DNA of 64,000 nt from Pseudomonas sp. 8O. Its GTDB lineage: Bacteria > Pseudomonadota > Gammaproteobacteria > Pseudomonadales > Pseudomonadaceae. Shown here in pieces: positions 18,261 through 30,468 of the stretch. Positions within the stretch are counted from its first letter, which is position 1. Every line of letters begins with the position of its first letter. Where the stretch lies: NCBI RefSeq assembly GCF_902506495.1, contig NZ_LR733263.1, positions 227,372-291,371 on the forward strand, written 5' to 3'. The notes beneath the pieces were generated by a model. That model was not told where the DNA came from. It did not search any database and saw only the letters and a program-made list of their open reading frames with translations. Both the position numbers and the translations under genes were made by a program.

Positions 18261-18297
18261 AAAAAACCCGCCGAGCGCAGGACGCAGGGCGGGTTCT
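18261..18297 (-). terminator. Terminator of mqo
   Basis: On the minus strand AACCCGCCCTGCGT…GCGCTCGGCGGGTTTTTT follows the mqo stop codon. Confidence 0.85.
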
Positions 18298-18313
18298 TGT
18301 GCAACGTGAGGCC

Positions 18314-19921
18314 TTACAGCGTCACGGCAGCCGGCTCGGGCTCGGCGGCCATTTCAACGTCCGGCGCGACTTCGATGTGCTGCAGCTCGAGACGCTCGCT
18401 GCTCCACTGGCGAATGCGGTTGGTCAGCGCCAGGTCATCGTTCAGCTTCTGCCCGTAGGACGGGATGATGCCCTTCAGGCGCTCCTGCCACTCAGGGGTG
18501 GCGACCTTGTCGGCGAACGCCTTCTCGATCAGGTGCAGCATGATCGGCGCAGCAGTGGACGCACCCGGCGAGGCGCCCAGCAATGCGCTGATGCTGCCAT
18601 CGGCAGAGGTCACCACTTCGGTGCCGAACTGCAGCACGCCACCCTTCTCGGCATCCTTCTTGATGATCTGCACGCGCTGGCCAGCATTGATCAGTTCCCA
18701 ATCGGCATCCTGCGCCTGTGGGAAGTACTCGCGCAGCGAGGCCATGCGGTCTTCCTGGCTGAGCATCAGTTGACCCATCAGGTAGGTGCTCAACGACCAG
18801 TTGTCCATGCCGGCGTTGGCCATCGGCATGAAGTTGTCGGTGGTCATGCTGCTGAACATGTCGAGCAGCGAGCCGTTCTTGAGGAACTTGGTGGAGAAGG
18901 TGGCGAACGGGCCGAACAGCAACACGTTCTCGCCGTCGATCACACGGGTGTCCAGGTGCGGCACGGACATGGGCGGCGAGCCGACCGAAGCCTTGCCGTA
19001 AACCTTGGCCAGGTGCTGAGCCACGATGTCCTGGTTGCGCGTCATCAGGAACTGGCCACCGACCGGGAAGCCCGCGTAGCCCTCGGCTTCTTCGATGCCG
19101 GACTTCTGCAGCAGCTTGAGCGCGCCACCACCGGCGCCAATGAAGACGAAGCGCGCGTTGATGCTCTGCTCGGCGCCGTCCTTGGCCAGGTCGGCCACGG
19201 TCACGCGCCAGGTGCCGTCATCGTTGCGCTGCAGGTCGCGAACTTCGTGCTCCAGGTGCAGGCTGGCCTGCTCCTTGCCGATCAGCGAGTCGATCAGCTG
19301 ACGGGTGATTTCGCCGAAGTTGACGTCGGTACCAATGGCCATGCGCGTGGCAGCGACCTTCTGCTGCGGATCACGACCTTGCATGACCAGCGGCACCCAC
19401 TGCGCGATCTGCGCCTGGTCCTCGGTGAACTCCATGCCACGGAACAGGTTGCTATGCTGCAGCGCAGCATGGCGCTTGCGCAGGTATTCGACGTTGTCGT
19501 CACCCCAGACGAAGCTCATGTGCGGAGTGATGTTGATGAAGCTCTTGGGCTTGCTCAGCACCTCGCGTTCGACCTGAGTGGCCCAGAACTGCTTGGAGAT
19601 CTCGAACGACTCGTTGATGGCGATGGCCTTGCTGATGTCGATGCCACCGTCGGCGGTTTCCGGGGTGTAATTCAGCTCGCAGAACGCCGAGTGGCCGGTG
19701 CCGGCGTTGTTCCAGCCGTTGGAGCTTTCGGCGGCTACCTTGTCGAGGCGCTCGTAGATTTCGATGCTCCAGTCCGGCTGCAGCTCGTGGAGGTAGGTGC
19801 CGAGGGTGGCGCTCATCACGCCAGCGCCGATCAGCAGCACGTCGACGGTTTTCTCGGGCTCGCGGGGCTTGGAGCAACCGATCACGCTGAGACAAAGCAG
19901 CGTCAGCAGGATTTTTTTCAT
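18314..19921 (-). CDS. mqo: Malate:quinone oxidoreductase
   Basis: This 535-residue FAD enzyme oxidises malate to oxaloacetate and passes electrons to the quinone pool, replacing or assisting NAD malate dehydrogenase in the TCA cycle. The dinucleotide-binding motif is [12 protein letters not shown] near residue 30, followed by [23 protein letters not shown], typical of Mqo. The N-terminus is a lipoprotein-type signal ending in VIGC (Cys16), suggesting membrane anchoring; such an anchor occurs in some pseudomonad Mqo proteins. The start is MKKILLTL; the open frame continues 74 codons upstream without family similarity. No partner gene is adjacent. Confidence 0.95.
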   Translation of the reverse strand: MKKILLTLLCLSVIGCSKPREPEKTVDVLLIGAGVMSATLGTYLHELQPDWSIEIYERLDKVAAESSNGWNNAGTGHSAFCELNYTPETADGGIDISKAIAINESFEISKQFWATQVEREVLSKPKSFINITPHMSFVWGDDNVEYLRKRHAALQHSNLFRGMEFTEDQAQIAQWVPLVMQGRDPQQKVAATRMAIGTDVNFGEITRQLIDSLIGKEQASLHLEHEVRDLQRNDDGTWRVTVADLAKDGAEQSINARFVFIGAGGGALKLLQKSGIEEAEGYAGFPVGGQFLMTRNQDIVAQHLAKVYGKASVGSPPMSVPHLDTRVIDGENVLLFGPFATFSTKFLKNGSLLDMFSSMTTDNFMPMANAGMDNWSLSTYLMGQLMLSQEDRMASLREYFPQAQDADWELINAGQRVQIIKKDAEKGGVLQFGTEVVTSADGSISALLGASPGASTAAPIMLHLIEKAFADKVATPEWQERLKGIIPSYGQKLNDDLALTNRIRQWSSERLELQHIEVAPDVEMAAEPEPAAVTL

Positions 19922-20218
19922 GGGACAGTCCAGTTCATCGCACGACGACAACAGCCGTGCAGGCAAGGTTTCGGGCAGCGGCCGTTTGGGCCGCACATGG
20001 GCGATAGCCGCAGATCTGCGGCGCGGCGGGAGGAAGGGTGTTTCCAGGCCTCTTGGCGGGCGTATTCCGATCGCGCCGCGGACTGGAGCAATATGCGTGC
20101 CGCTGAAAGGATTCAGCAGCCCCGATGCGGCTTTCTGCCACACAGCAGATTCCAGGCTGGCGGGAACTCGCCAGATCCACGGGAGGAGCCCCCTGGAAAT
20201 GGCGGAATCCCGCCCGAA

Positions 20219-20902
20219 TCAGGCCAACAGCAGTGGCAATAGCAAGGCGGTGCCGATCCCCAGCAGGCTCATCGCCAGGGCGGCGAAAGCGCCGCACTCC
20301 TCGCCTTCCTGCAAGGCATGCGCGGTGCCGATGGCATGGGCGTTGATACCGTAACTCAGGCCACGAGCCGCCGGGTGATCCACCCCGGCCCAGCGCAGCA
20401 GCAGCGGCCCCATGGCCGTGCCGATCACGCCGGTAAGCATGACCATCACCGCCGCCAGCGAAGCGACACCGCCAATCTGCTCGGCCACCGGCATGGCAAT
20501 CGGCATGGTCACGAACTTCGGCGCCAGGCTCATCACCACGCTCCAGTCGGCGCCCAGCGCCCAGCCGATGGCCAGGGTCAGCGCCACCGACAGTGCACCA
20601 CCGGCCGTGAGGGTGATCATCACCGGCCAGAACAGTTGCCGGATGCGCTTGATGTTGTGCTGCAGCGGCACTGCCAGGGCCACGGTGGCCGGCCCCAGCA
20701 GCCAGGCCACGGGCTCGGCGCCGGCGCGGTAGGTGGCGTAATCCACCCCACAGAGCAGCAAGGTGGCGACGATCAGCGTCACCGATACCAGCACCGGCTG
20801 CAGCACCAGCCAGCCGCTGCGGCGATAGAGCCAGGCGGCGATCAGAAACGCCGCCAGCGTGAGGGCGATGGCGAACAGCGGATGATGAGTCAGCAGCGTC
20901 AT
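20219..20902 (-). CDS. lrgB: LrgB/CidB/YohK-family membrane protein
   Basis: A 227-residue protein with about six or seven hydrophobic helices. The LrgB signature LAPKFVTMPIAMPVAEQIGG and the loop GVDHPAARGLSYGINAHAIGTAHAL are clear. LrgA/LrgB pairs were described as holin-antiholin-like and more recently as carriers of small organic acids such as pyruvate or glycolate. Here it is the last gene of an overlapping chain cysI-DUF934-lrgA-lrgB; its ATG overlaps the lrgA stop (ATGA). No LytSR-type regulator is beside it. Confidence 0.92.
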   Translation of the reverse strand: MTLLTHHPLFAIALTLAAFLIAAWLYRRSGWLVLQPVLVSVTLIVATLLLCGVDYATYRAGAEPVAWLLGPATVALAVPLQHNIKRIRQLFWPVMITLTAGGALSVALTLAIGWALGADWSVVMSLAPKFVTMPIAMPVAEQIGGVASLAAVMVMLTGVIGTAMGPLLLRWAGVDHPAARGLSYGINAHAIGTAHALQEGEECGAFAALAMSLLGIGTALLLPLLLA

Positions 20903-21252
20903 CCCTTGCGCTCCTGACGGCGGATCAGCGTCTGCAGCAGCCAGCCGCAGAACGGCACGGTCACCAGCAGCGACAGCACCAGCGCCGTGGCGATCACCGG
21001 CAGCTCGCCGAGCAGCAGGTCACTGCTGGTCATGATCCCCGACGCCGGCACGGCCAGCAGCAGCGGCAGGTAAGGCAGCAAACCACCGGCGGCCTGCTGC
21101 AGCGGCTCGGGCACGGCGCCGCGCCACATCAGCCAGACCGAGAGCAGCAGCAGACCGATGATCGAGGCCGGCAGCATCGGCAACAGCCAGTGATTGAGAG
21201 CTACGCCGAACAACTGCAGCAATACCAGCCAGAACAGGCCACGCACCATCAT
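20899..21252 (-). CDS. lrgA: LrgA/CidA/YohJ-family membrane protein
   Basis: A 117-residue protein with four hydrophobic segments and the family motif MLPASIIGLLLLSVWLMW followed by LPLLLAVPASGIM, the PF03788 signature. It is the partner of the LrgB gene that follows. Both ends overlap neighbours by four bases: ATGA with the DUF934 stop at 21249-21252 and with the lrgB start at 20899-20902, so expression should be coupled to sulfite reductase. ATG ATG doubles at the start; the first is listed. Confidence 0.9.
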   Translation of the reverse strand: MMVRGLFWLVLLQLFGVALNHWLLPMLPASIIGLLLLSVWLMWRGAVPEPLQQAAGGLLPYLPLLLAVPASGIMTSSDLLLGELPVIATALVLSLLVTVPFCGWLLQTLIRRQERKG

Positions 21253-21763
21253 GATCTCGACTCCTCCTTATGGCGCCCCCGACGAAACAGCGGACGCGGC
21301 TCGATAACCGAGCGACCATACAACACACTGAGCCCTTGCAGGCCCTTGAGTGCATCCTCCAGCGATTTGTCGGCGCGCACGGCGAAGGCATCGAAGCCGC
21401 ACTGGCGCATGTGCGCCAGTTGGTCACGCAGCACATCGCCCACCGCGCGCAACTCACCGCGCCAGCCCAGACGCGTGCGCAGCAGGTAGGCCTGGCTGTA
21501 ACCACGGCCATCGCGAAAGCTGGGGAAGTCGATGGCGATCAGCGGCAGGCTGGCGAGAAACGGCTGCAGCGCCTCCGGCTCGTCATCCACCTGCAACAGC
21601 AGGCCGTCGGCGCTCACCGCCCTGCCCTCCAATACCGCAGCAGGCTGCCGCTCGCGCCAGGCTGCCAACGGCAGGATCAGGGGTCCGTCACCCTCAGCGT
21701 CGAGTTGCCAGGGATCGTCGCGAACGATGCAGGCCTGGCCATCGACCAGGCGAATCAGGTTGT

Positions 21764-21767
<4 letters not shown>
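21249..21767 (-). CDS. DUF934 protein, sulfite-reductase partner
   Basis: A 172-residue DUF934 protein with the conserved core LIAIDFPSFRDGRGYSQAYLLR, LGWRGELRAVGDVLRDQL and MRQCGFDAFAVR. The family almost always sits directly after a CysI-type sulfite reductase, and is annotated as an oxidoreductase of unknown role; an electron-transfer or assembly function is inferred. The start MNNLIRLVD overlaps the cysI stop by four bases and is preceded by GAGG inside cysI. It overlaps lrgA by four bases downstream. Confidence 0.9.
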
Positions 21768-23431
<1,664 letters not shown>

Positions 23432-23771
23432 GCCGGCAGGCCTCCTGATCACGGGGCGTCGACTATGCCTGCCTGGGGTGTACCGAAAACAGCGCCAGAA
23501 AAGCCTTAAAAAACCGGATCAGATCGAGACGAGAGTGGCCGGCGCAGAGCACTGATTGGCGCGGCGCGATGTCGCAGGGCGATATCTGCATCGCTCGACA
23601 TGAAGGCTCCTGGCGCCAGAAATGGCGCGGTTCGGCGGCCTGTCAGCGGTTTTACCCGGAGTACCACTAGATCATCTGATCCGCTTTTTTATCGAAAACC
23701 TGAGTCTGTTTTGCGAACAGCCCCACTCGGATCATGGCGCCAGCCTGATAAACGCCTGATGAGGGCACGAC
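23432..23771. other. Divergent control region between cysI and ccoG
   Basis: This 340-base gap holds no convincing gene. It contains the cysI ribosome site (23441-23446), the ccoG ribosome site GAGGG (six bases before ATG) and an A/T-richer stretch at 23680-23710. I looked for an FNR/Anr box (TTGAT-N4-ATCAA) and found none; GATCATCTGATC at 23670-23681 is a partial palindrome of unknown meaning. Confidence 0.5.
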
Positions 23772-25184
23772 ATGACCGATCTGATCCCCGTGCACAGCGT
23801 CGAGACCATCGACCCCGCCAAACCGATTCGCCTGACACCGGCCCAGGCCGGTGGCCCGATCCACACGCGCAGCTTCACCGGGCGCTTTCGCAACCTGCGC
23901 CTGCTGGGCGCCGGCCTGCTGTTCCTATTGTTCTTCGGCACCGCCTGGATCGACTGGAATGGCCGCCAGGCTGTGCTCTGGGATCTGGACAACCGCCAGT
24001 TCCATATCTTCGGCGCGACCTTCTGGCCGCAGGATTTCATCCTGCTCTCGGCGATCCTGATTATCGCCGCCTTCGGCCTGTTCTTCATCACCGTGCTGGC
24101 CGGCCGCGTCTGGTGCGGCTACGCCTGCCCGCAGAGCGTATGGACCTGGGTCTTCATGCGCGTCGAGCAGATCACCGAGGGCGACCGTGGCCAGCGCATC
24201 AAACTCGATGCCGCGCCCTGGTCGCTGCAGAAACTGGCCCGGCGCAGTGCCAAGCACGGCCTGTGGTTGGTGGTGAGCGTGATCACGGCGATGGCCTTTG
24301 TCGGTTACTTCACGCCGGTACGCCAGTTGACGCTCGACCTGGCGACCCTCGAAGTCGGCGCCACCACGGCGTTCTGGGTGCTGTTCTTCACTGCCGCCAC
24401 CTACATCAACGCTGGCTGGCTGCGCGAGAAGGTATGCCGCGACATGTGCCCCTACTCGCGCTTCCAGAGCGTGATGTTCGACAGCGATACGCTGGTCATC
24501 TCCTACGACGCCGCCCGTGGCGAGAACCGTGGCCCGCGCCGCAAGGACGCCGACTACAAGGCCGAGGGCCTGGGCGACTGTATCGATTGCACGATGTGCG
24601 TACAGGTCTGCCCCACCGGCATCGACATCCGCGACGGCCTGCAGCTGGAATGCATCGGCTGCGGCGCCTGCATCGACGCCTGCGACAGCGTGATGGACAA
24701 GCTCAGCTATGCTCGCGGCCTGGTGCGCTACAGCTCCGAGAATGAGCTGGCCGGCGGCAAGACCCACTGGCTGCGCCCGCGCCTGATCGGCTATGCGGCG
24801 ATGCTGGCGGTGATGATCGGCGCCTTCGTCTGGGCCCTGGCCGAGCGGCCGCTGATCTCCCTGGACGTGACCCGCGACCGTGGCCTATTCCGTGAGAACG
24901 CCCTGGGCCAGATCGAGAATATCTACAGCCTGAAGATCATCAACAAGACCCAGCAGCCACGCAGCTACGCCATCTCGCTGGCCCAGGCCGGCGACTTCGA
25001 ACTGCATGGCCCGAGCACACTGAAGCTGGCGCCGGGGGAGATTCGCGACCTGCCGGTGAGCGTCGCGCTGACGGCATCGCACAATGCGGCCGGGCCGCAA
25101 ACCCTGCGTTTCGAGGTACGCGACCAGGACGATTCACAAAGCCGCGTGAGCACCCAGAGCACCTTCCTGGCGCCGCTGCGCTAG
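23772..25184 (+). CDS. ccoG: Cytochrome c oxidase accessory protein CcoG (RdxA/FixG)
   Basis: The 470-residue membrane iron-sulfur protein has about five transmembrane helices, the NapH-like GRVWCGYACPQSVWTW motif, CRDMCPYSRFQ, and two [4Fe-4S] ferredoxin motifs: CIDCTMCVQVCPTGID and CIGCGACIDACD. The C-terminal ~110 residues form a periplasmic Ig-like FixG domain. In relatives it helps copper handling for assembly of cbb3 oxidase. The ccoNOPQ genes are not in this window, so this is either a second or a displaced copy; P. aeruginosa has more than one such gene as I recall. Confidence 0.94.
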   Translation: MTDLIPVHSVETIDPAKPIRLTPAQAGGPIHTRSFTGRFRNLRLLGAGLLFLLFFGTAWIDWNGRQAVLWDLDNRQFHIFGATFWPQDFILLSAILIIAAFGLFFITVLAGRVWCGYACPQSVWTWVFMRVEQITEGDRGQRIKLDAAPWSLQKLARRSAKHGLWLVVSVITAMAFVGYFTPVRQLTLDLATLEVGATTAFWVLFFTAATYINAGWLREKVCRDMCPYSRFQSVMFDSDTLVISYDAARGENRGPRRKDADYKAEGLGDCIDCTMCVQVCPTGIDIRDGLQLECIGCGACIDACDSVMDKLSYARGLVRYSSENELAGGKTHWLRPRLIGYAAMLAVMIGAFVWALAERPLISLDVTRDRGLFRENALGQIENIYSLKIINKTQQPRSYAISLAQAGDFELHGPSTLKLAPGEIRDLPVSVALTASHNAAGPQTLRFEVRDQDDSQSRVSTQSTFLAPLR

Positions 25185-25218
25185 CGCTTCGTCCCGAGGC
25201 GAATGGGCCACCCGCGCC

Positions 25219-25278
25219 GTAGCCCGGATGCAATCCGGGGGCGCACATCGAATCGCCCCGGATTGCATCCGGGCTACG
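25219..25278. repeat. GTAGCCCGGATG inverted repeat pair
   Basis: GTAGCCCGGATGCAATCCGG and its inverse CCGGATTGCATCCGGGCTAC flank a short GCGCACATCGAATCG spacer. Same family as at 13885-13944, 26877-26936, 28366-28387 (single) and 35247-35303. Confidence 0.88.
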
Positions 25279-25292
25279 GTTGCTACACACCT

Positions 25293-25372
25293 TGTAGGAG
25301 CGGCTGGGCGGCATTCCGTTTTATCCGCGAAACCGGCGCACCGCATCAATCGCGGATGAATCCGCTCCTACA
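25293..25372. repeat. REP pair (TGTAGGAGCGGCT family), diverged
   Basis: TGTAGGAGCGGCT and ATCCGCTCCTACA form the outer arms with TATCCGCGAAACCGG and ATCGCGGATGAATCC inside. It lies between ccoG and the MocR gene, next to another repeat family. Confidence 0.75.
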
Positions 25373-25404
25373 GCCGCTGTACGTCCCCTTCACGAGGCAC
25401 TGCC

Positions 25405-26880
25405 ATGTCTGCCGCTCACCCCGTAAAGTGTTCGCCCGTACCCTTTGCGTCGGTGAACCAGGACAGGATGAAACGCTACGAAAAATTCGCCGACGAGATC
25501 GCCGAGCTGATCCGCACCGGCGTGCTCGGCCCTGGCGAGAAGGTGCCCTCGGTGCGCCATGCCAGCCGCACCTACGGCGTCAGCCCGTCCACCGTGTTCC
25601 AGGCCTACTACCTGCTGGAGGATCGCGGCCTGATCCAGGCGCGGGCGCGCTCGGGCTACTTCGTCCGCGAACACGCCAAACGCCCGCTGCACGAGCCGGA
25701 ACTGACCGCCCACGCAGCGCAGACCACCGAGGTGGACGTCAGCGAGCTGGTGTTTTCCGTACTCGCTTCGTTGAAAGATCCGCACACCGTGCCCTTCGGC
25801 TCGGCATTCCCCAGCCCCGACCTGTTCCCCCTGCCGCGCCTGGCCAAGAGCATGGCGCACGCGCTGCGCAGGCTCTCGCCGCACGAGATCATCGCCGACA
25901 TGACCGCCGGCAACGCCGACCTGCGCCGGCAGATCGCCCTGCGTTACATGGTCAGCGGCGTGATGCTGCCGATGGAGGAGCTGGTGATCAGCAACGGCGC
26001 CATGGAGGCGCTCAACCTCTGCCTGCAGTGCGTGACCCAACCGGGCGACCTGGTGGCCATCGAGTCGCCGACCTTCTACGCCTGCCTGCAGGTGCTGGAG
26101 CGGCTAAAGCTCAAGGCCGTGGAGATTCCCGTGCACCCGCGCGAAGGCATCGACCTGGGCGCCCTGTCGGAGAGCCTCAAGCAACTGCCGATCAAGGCCT
26201 GCTGGTTCATGAGCAGCCTGCAGAACCCGCTGGGCGCGAGCATGAGCGAGACCAAGAAGCAGGCGCTGTACGAGCTGCTGGTCGAGCATCAGGTGCCACT
26301 GATCGAGGACGACGTATACGCCGAGCTTTACTTCGGCAGCCACCCGCCCAAGCCGGTGAAGAGCTTCGACCGTGAAGGGCTGGTGATGCATTGCAGCTCC
26401 TTCTCCAAGAGCCTGGCGCCGGGTTATCGCATCGGCTGGGTGGCCGGCGGGCGTTATGCCGAGCAGATCGCCCGACTCAAGCTGATGACCACCATCTCGC
26501 CTTCGGTGCCGGCCCAGGCGGCGCTGGCCGATTATCTGCAGCACGGCGGCTACGACCGTCACCTGCGCAAGCTGCGCCACGCCCTGGAAATGCAGCAGAG
26601 CGCGATGCTGGCCTCGGCTGCCCGGCACTTTCCTGCCAGCACGCGGGTCACGCGGCCGGCGGGCGGTTACTTCCTCTGGTTCGAATTCCCCGAGCGCCTG
26701 GACTCACTGCAACTGCTGCGTCTGGCGCTTGCCCAGGGCATCAGCCTGGCGCCGGGGCCGATATTCTCCGCCAGCCAGGGGTTTCGTCACTGCGCGCGGC
26801 TGAACTACGGCCACCCGTGGAGCCCGCGCAGCGAACAGGCCATGGAAGTACTCGGGCGCCTGGTGGCGGGGTTGTTGTAG
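25405..26880 (+). CDS. MocR-type regulator (GntR helix-turn-helix fused to aminotransferase fold)
   Basis: The 491-residue protein joins an N-terminal GntR winged helix (KFADEIAELIRTGVLGPGEKVPSVRHASRTYGVSPSTVFQAY, ~residues 25-90) to a fold-type I aminotransferase-like domain with the PLP lysine in SSFSKSLAPGYRIGW. MocR proteins use PLP as sensor and usually act as transcription factors rather than enzymes. Two starts are possible: 25405 with a good GAGG site, or ATG 25468 (MKRYEKFADEI), which fits typical MocR N-termini. Targets are unknown; no vitamin B6 gene is adjacent. Its TAG stop lies within the first bases of a GTAGCCCGGATG repeat. Confidence 0.88.
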   Translation: MSAAHPVKCSPVPFASVNQDRMKRYEKFADEIAELIRTGVLGPGEKVPSVRHASRTYGVSPSTVFQAYYLLEDRGLIQARARSGYFVREHAKRPLHEPELTAHAAQTTEVDVSELVFSVLASLKDPHTVPFGSAFPSPDLFPLPRLAKSMAHALRRLSPHEIIADMTAGNADLRRQIALRYMVSGVMLPMEELVISNGAMEALNLCLQCVTQPGDLVAIESPTFYACLQVLERLKLKAVEIPVHPREGIDLGALSESLKQLPIKACWFMSSLQNPLGASMSETKKQALYELLVEHQVPLIEDDVYAELYFGSHPPKPVKSFDREGLVMHCSSFSKSLAPGYRIGWVAGGRYAEQIARLKLMTTISPSVPAQAALADYLQHGGYDRHLRKLRHALEMQQSAMLASAARHFPASTRVTRPAGGYFLWFEFPERLDSLQLLRLALAQGISLAPGPIFSASQGFRHCARLNYGHPWSPRSEQAMEVLGRLVAGLL

Positions 26881-26967
26881 CCCGGATGAAATCCGGGAGC
26901 CGGAGCAAGAATCGCCCCGGATTGCATCCGGGCTACGGTCTTGGTGCGCACGGCGACGCACCCTTAC
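26877..26967. repeat. GTAGCCCGGATG pair plus GTGCGCACGGCGACGCACCC repeat
   Basis: The inverted pair GTAGCCCGGATGAAATCCGG…CCGGATTGCATCCGGGCTAC (26877-26936) begins on the stop codon of the MocR gene. Directly after it comes GGTGCGCACGGCGACGCACC (26942-26961), a second family also seen near 2211 and at 28325-28358. The block fills the gap between two convergent genes. Confidence 0.85.
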
Positions 26968-26974
26968 CTTCGGG

Positions 26975-28267
<1,293 letters not shown>

Positions 28268-28322
28268 TTATTGTTACGGATGCTGCGCAATAGCCGCCGC
28301 AGCGACGGTTTTTTTCGTTTCC

Positions 28323-28388
28323 TTGGTGCGCATGACGCACCCTATGTGACTGGGTGCGCCGCATAACCTGGATGCAATCCGGGCTACG
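28323..28388. repeat. GTGCGCA and GCCCGGATT repeats between porin and ATPase genes
   Basis: GGTGCGCATGACGCACCCTA, then GGGTGCGCCGC and a single GGATGCAATCCGGGCTACG unit. The run separates the porin gene from the transporter genes, within what would otherwise be one operon. Confidence 0.75.
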
Positions 28389-28391
28389 CGG

Positions 28392-29552
28392 CTAACCGAG
28401 CTTGAACTGGGCCACCTTGTTGTCAGTGGCCTGGCGCTTTCCCGGGCGCAGGCGCTCGCCACTGCTGGCATCGAACAGCAGCACGCGTGCCGGATCGAAC
28501 TGCAGATCCAGGCTGCTGCCCACTTGCGGCGTGGCATCAGGCGCCAGGCGGCAGCACACCTTGGTCTGGTTGAGGCTGACGAACACCAGGGTGTCCGGCC
28601 CCGTCGGCTCGACCACCTCGACCTCAGCGCGCAGGCTCGGCAGCGCTGCTGCGGCAGCGGCCAACTGGATCTGTTCAGGACGCACCCCAAGAATCAGCTC
28701 GCGCCCTTCCAGTTCGGCCGCCGCGCCCAGCGGTAGCTCGCAGCACGCCTGCCCCGGAGCGCCGGCCGCCGAATCCAGCCGCCCAAAGCACTGGCCATCG
28801 CGCACCTGCACGCGCAGTGGGATGAAGTTCATCGGCGGCGAGCCGATGAAGCTGGCGACGAACTGGTTGGCCGGATCGTTGTAGATCTCTTGCGGGGTGC
28901 CGAACTGCTGGATGATGCCGTCCTTCATCACCGCCACCTTGTCGCCCAGGGTCATGGCCTCGATCTGGTCGTGGGTGACGTACACCGTGGTGGTCTTCAG
29001 GCGCTGGTGCATCAGCTTGATTTCGGTGCGCATTTCCACGCGCAGCTTGGCGTCGAGGTTCGACAGCGGTTCGTCGAACAGATAGATCTTCGGCCGCCGC
29101 GCCAGCGCCCGGCCCATGGCCACGCGCTGCTGCTGGCCACCGGACAACTGGCCGGGCTTGCGACCCAGCAGATGCTCGATCTGCAGCAGCTTGGCCACGC
29201 GCGCTACCTCGGCCTCGATCTCGGCCGGCGGCAGCTTGCGCATCTTCAGACCGAAGGCGATGTTGTCCTTCACCGTCATGGTCGGGTACAGCGCGTAGGA
29301 CTGGAACACCATGGCGATGTCGCGATCCTTCGGGCTCATGCCGCTGATGTCGGCGCCATCGATCAGGATCGCCCCGCCGCTGATGCTCTCCAGGCCGGCG
29401 ATACAGTTCATCAGGGTGGATTTGCCGCAGCCGGAGGGGCCGACCAGGATCAGGAACTCGCCGGCGTCGATGGCCAGTTCGATGTTCTTCAGGGTGTCCG
29501 CCAGGCCGCTGCCGTAGGACTTGTTGACGTTGCGCAGTTCGAGGGTAGCCAT
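28392..29552 (-). CDS. gtsD: Glucose ABC transporter ATP-binding protein
   Basis: A 386-residue MalK/UgpC-type ATPase: Walker [11 protein letters not shown]-loop [12 protein letters not shown], signature [14 protein letters not shown], Walker [14 protein letters not shown] and the switch histidine in [12 protein letters not shown], then a C-terminal TOBE/OB regulatory domain. It energises import by the two permeases encoded just upstream. In P. putida the orthologous set is gtsABCD (gltBFGK in P. aeruginosa). There are 10 bases between the gtsC stop and this ATG. Confidence 0.95.
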   Translation of the reverse strand: MATLELRNVNKSYGSGLADTLKNIELAIDAGEFLILVGPSGCGKSTLMNCIAGLESISGGAILIDGADISGMSPKDRDIAMVFQSYALYPTMTVKDNIAFGLKMRKLPPAEIEAEVARVAKLLQIEHLLGRKPGQLSGGQQQRVAMGRALARRPKIYLFDEPLSNLDAKLRVEMRTEIKLMHQRLKTTTVYVTHDQIEAMTLGDKVAVMKDGIIQQFGTPQEIYNDPANQFVASFIGSPPMNFIPLRVQVRDGQCFGRLDSAAGAPGQACCELPLGAAAELEGRELILGVRPEQIQLAAAAAALPSLRAEVEVVEPTGPDTLVFVSLNQTKVCCRLAPDATPQVGSSLDLQFDPARVLLFDASSGERLRPGKRQATDNKVAQFKLG

Positions 29553-29562
29553 GGTTATTACC

Positions 29563-30468
29563 TCAACCTTTGACGGCGCCGGCCGTCAGGCCGCGCAGGA
29601 AGTACTTACCGGCCAGGATGTAGACCAGCAGAGTGGGCAGCCCGGCGATCATCGCCGCGGCCATGTCGACGTTGTATTCCTTGGCCCCGGTGCTGGTGTT
29701 GACCAGGTTGTTCAGCGCCACGGTGATCGGCTGGGTGTCGCCGCTGGCGAACACCACGCCGAAGAGGAAGTCGTTCCAGATCTGGGTGAACTGCCAGATC
29801 AGGCTGACCATGATGATCGGCACCGACATCGGCAGCAGGATGCGCCCGAAGATGGTGAAGAAGCCGGCGCCATCGAGGCGCGCGGCGCGCACCAGCGCCT
29901 CGGGAATACTCACGTAGAAGTTGCGGAAGAACAGCGTGGTGAAGGCCAGGCCGTAGACCACGTGCACCAGCACCAGGCCTTCGGTGGTGTTGGCCAGGCC
30001 GAGCTGGCCGAGGGTGAAGGACGCCGGCAGCAGGATCACCTGGAACGGCAGGAAGCAGCCGAACAGCAGCAGGCCGAAGAACAGCTGCGAGCCGCGAAAG
30101 CGCCACATGGCCAGCACGTAGCCGTTCAGCGCGCCGAGCAGCGTGGAGATCAGCACTGCCGGGATGGTGATCTTCACCGAATTCCAGAAGTAGCCGCCGA
30201 CGCCGTCCCAGGCCTTGACCCAGCCGATGACGGTGAACACGTCCGGGATCGACAGCAGGTTGCCGCTGCGGATGTCGTCGGGGGTCTTGAAGCTGGTCAG
30301 CAGCATCACCAGCAACGGTACCAGGTACACCGCGCAGGCCAGGATCAGGGTGGCGTGAATGGCCAGGCGGCTGAGGCTAACCGCCCTCATCCGGCGCTTC
30401 GCGCCACCTTCTCCCGGAGGGAGAAGGACATCAGAAGATCGTCGCTGCGCGACGCTCACACTAGTCAT
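29563..30468 (-). CDS. gtsC: Glucose ABC transporter permease (MalG type), with repeat-derived N-terminus
   Basis: A 301-residue inner-membrane permease with six helices and the EAA loop EALVRAARLDGAGFFTIFGRILLP. The start ATG at 30468 has GAGGC eight bases upstream inside gtsB and overlaps the gtsB stop by eight bases. Residues ~9-27 (RRSSDVLLPPGEGGAKRRM) are encoded by an extragenic-type repeat (30384-30431), so the cytoplasmic N-terminus is longer than expected for the family; ATG 30390 (MRAVSLSRLAIHATL) would give the usual form but has a poorly spaced ribosome site. Confidence 0.93.
   Translation of the reverse strand: MTSVSVAQRRSSDVLLPPGEGGAKRRMRAVSLSRLAIHATLILACAVYLVPLLVMLLTSFKTPDDIRSGNLLSIPDVFTVIGWVKAWDGVGGYFWNSVKITIPAVLISTLLGALNGYVLAMWRFRGSQLFFGLLLFGCFLPFQVILLPASFTLGQLGLANTTEGLVLVHVVYGLAFTTLFFRNFYVSIPEALVRAARLDGAGFFTIFGRILLPMSVPIIMVSLIWQFTQIWNDFLFGVVFASGDTQPITVALNNLVNTSTGAKEYNVDMAAAMIAGLPTLLVYILAGKYFLRGLTAGAVKG
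30384..30431. repeat. CCCTCATCCGGCGCTTCGCG…CTCCCGGAGGGAG repeat inside gtsC
   Basis: CCCTCATCCGGCGCTTCGCG followed by CCACCTTCTCCCGGAGGGAG is an extragenic palindrome type related to the CCCTCTCCC family at 31401-31509, but here it lies in the coding part of gtsC in an open frame. Confidence 0.8.

Noticed and set aside
18299..20242. 647-codon plus-strand frame opposite mqo
   Set aside because: Antisense shadow of mqo with no recognisable domain and His/Gln/Arg-rich composition.
23600..23771. Anr/FNR box before ccoG
   Set aside because: No TTGAT-N4-ATCAA match found; GATCATCTGATC does not fit.
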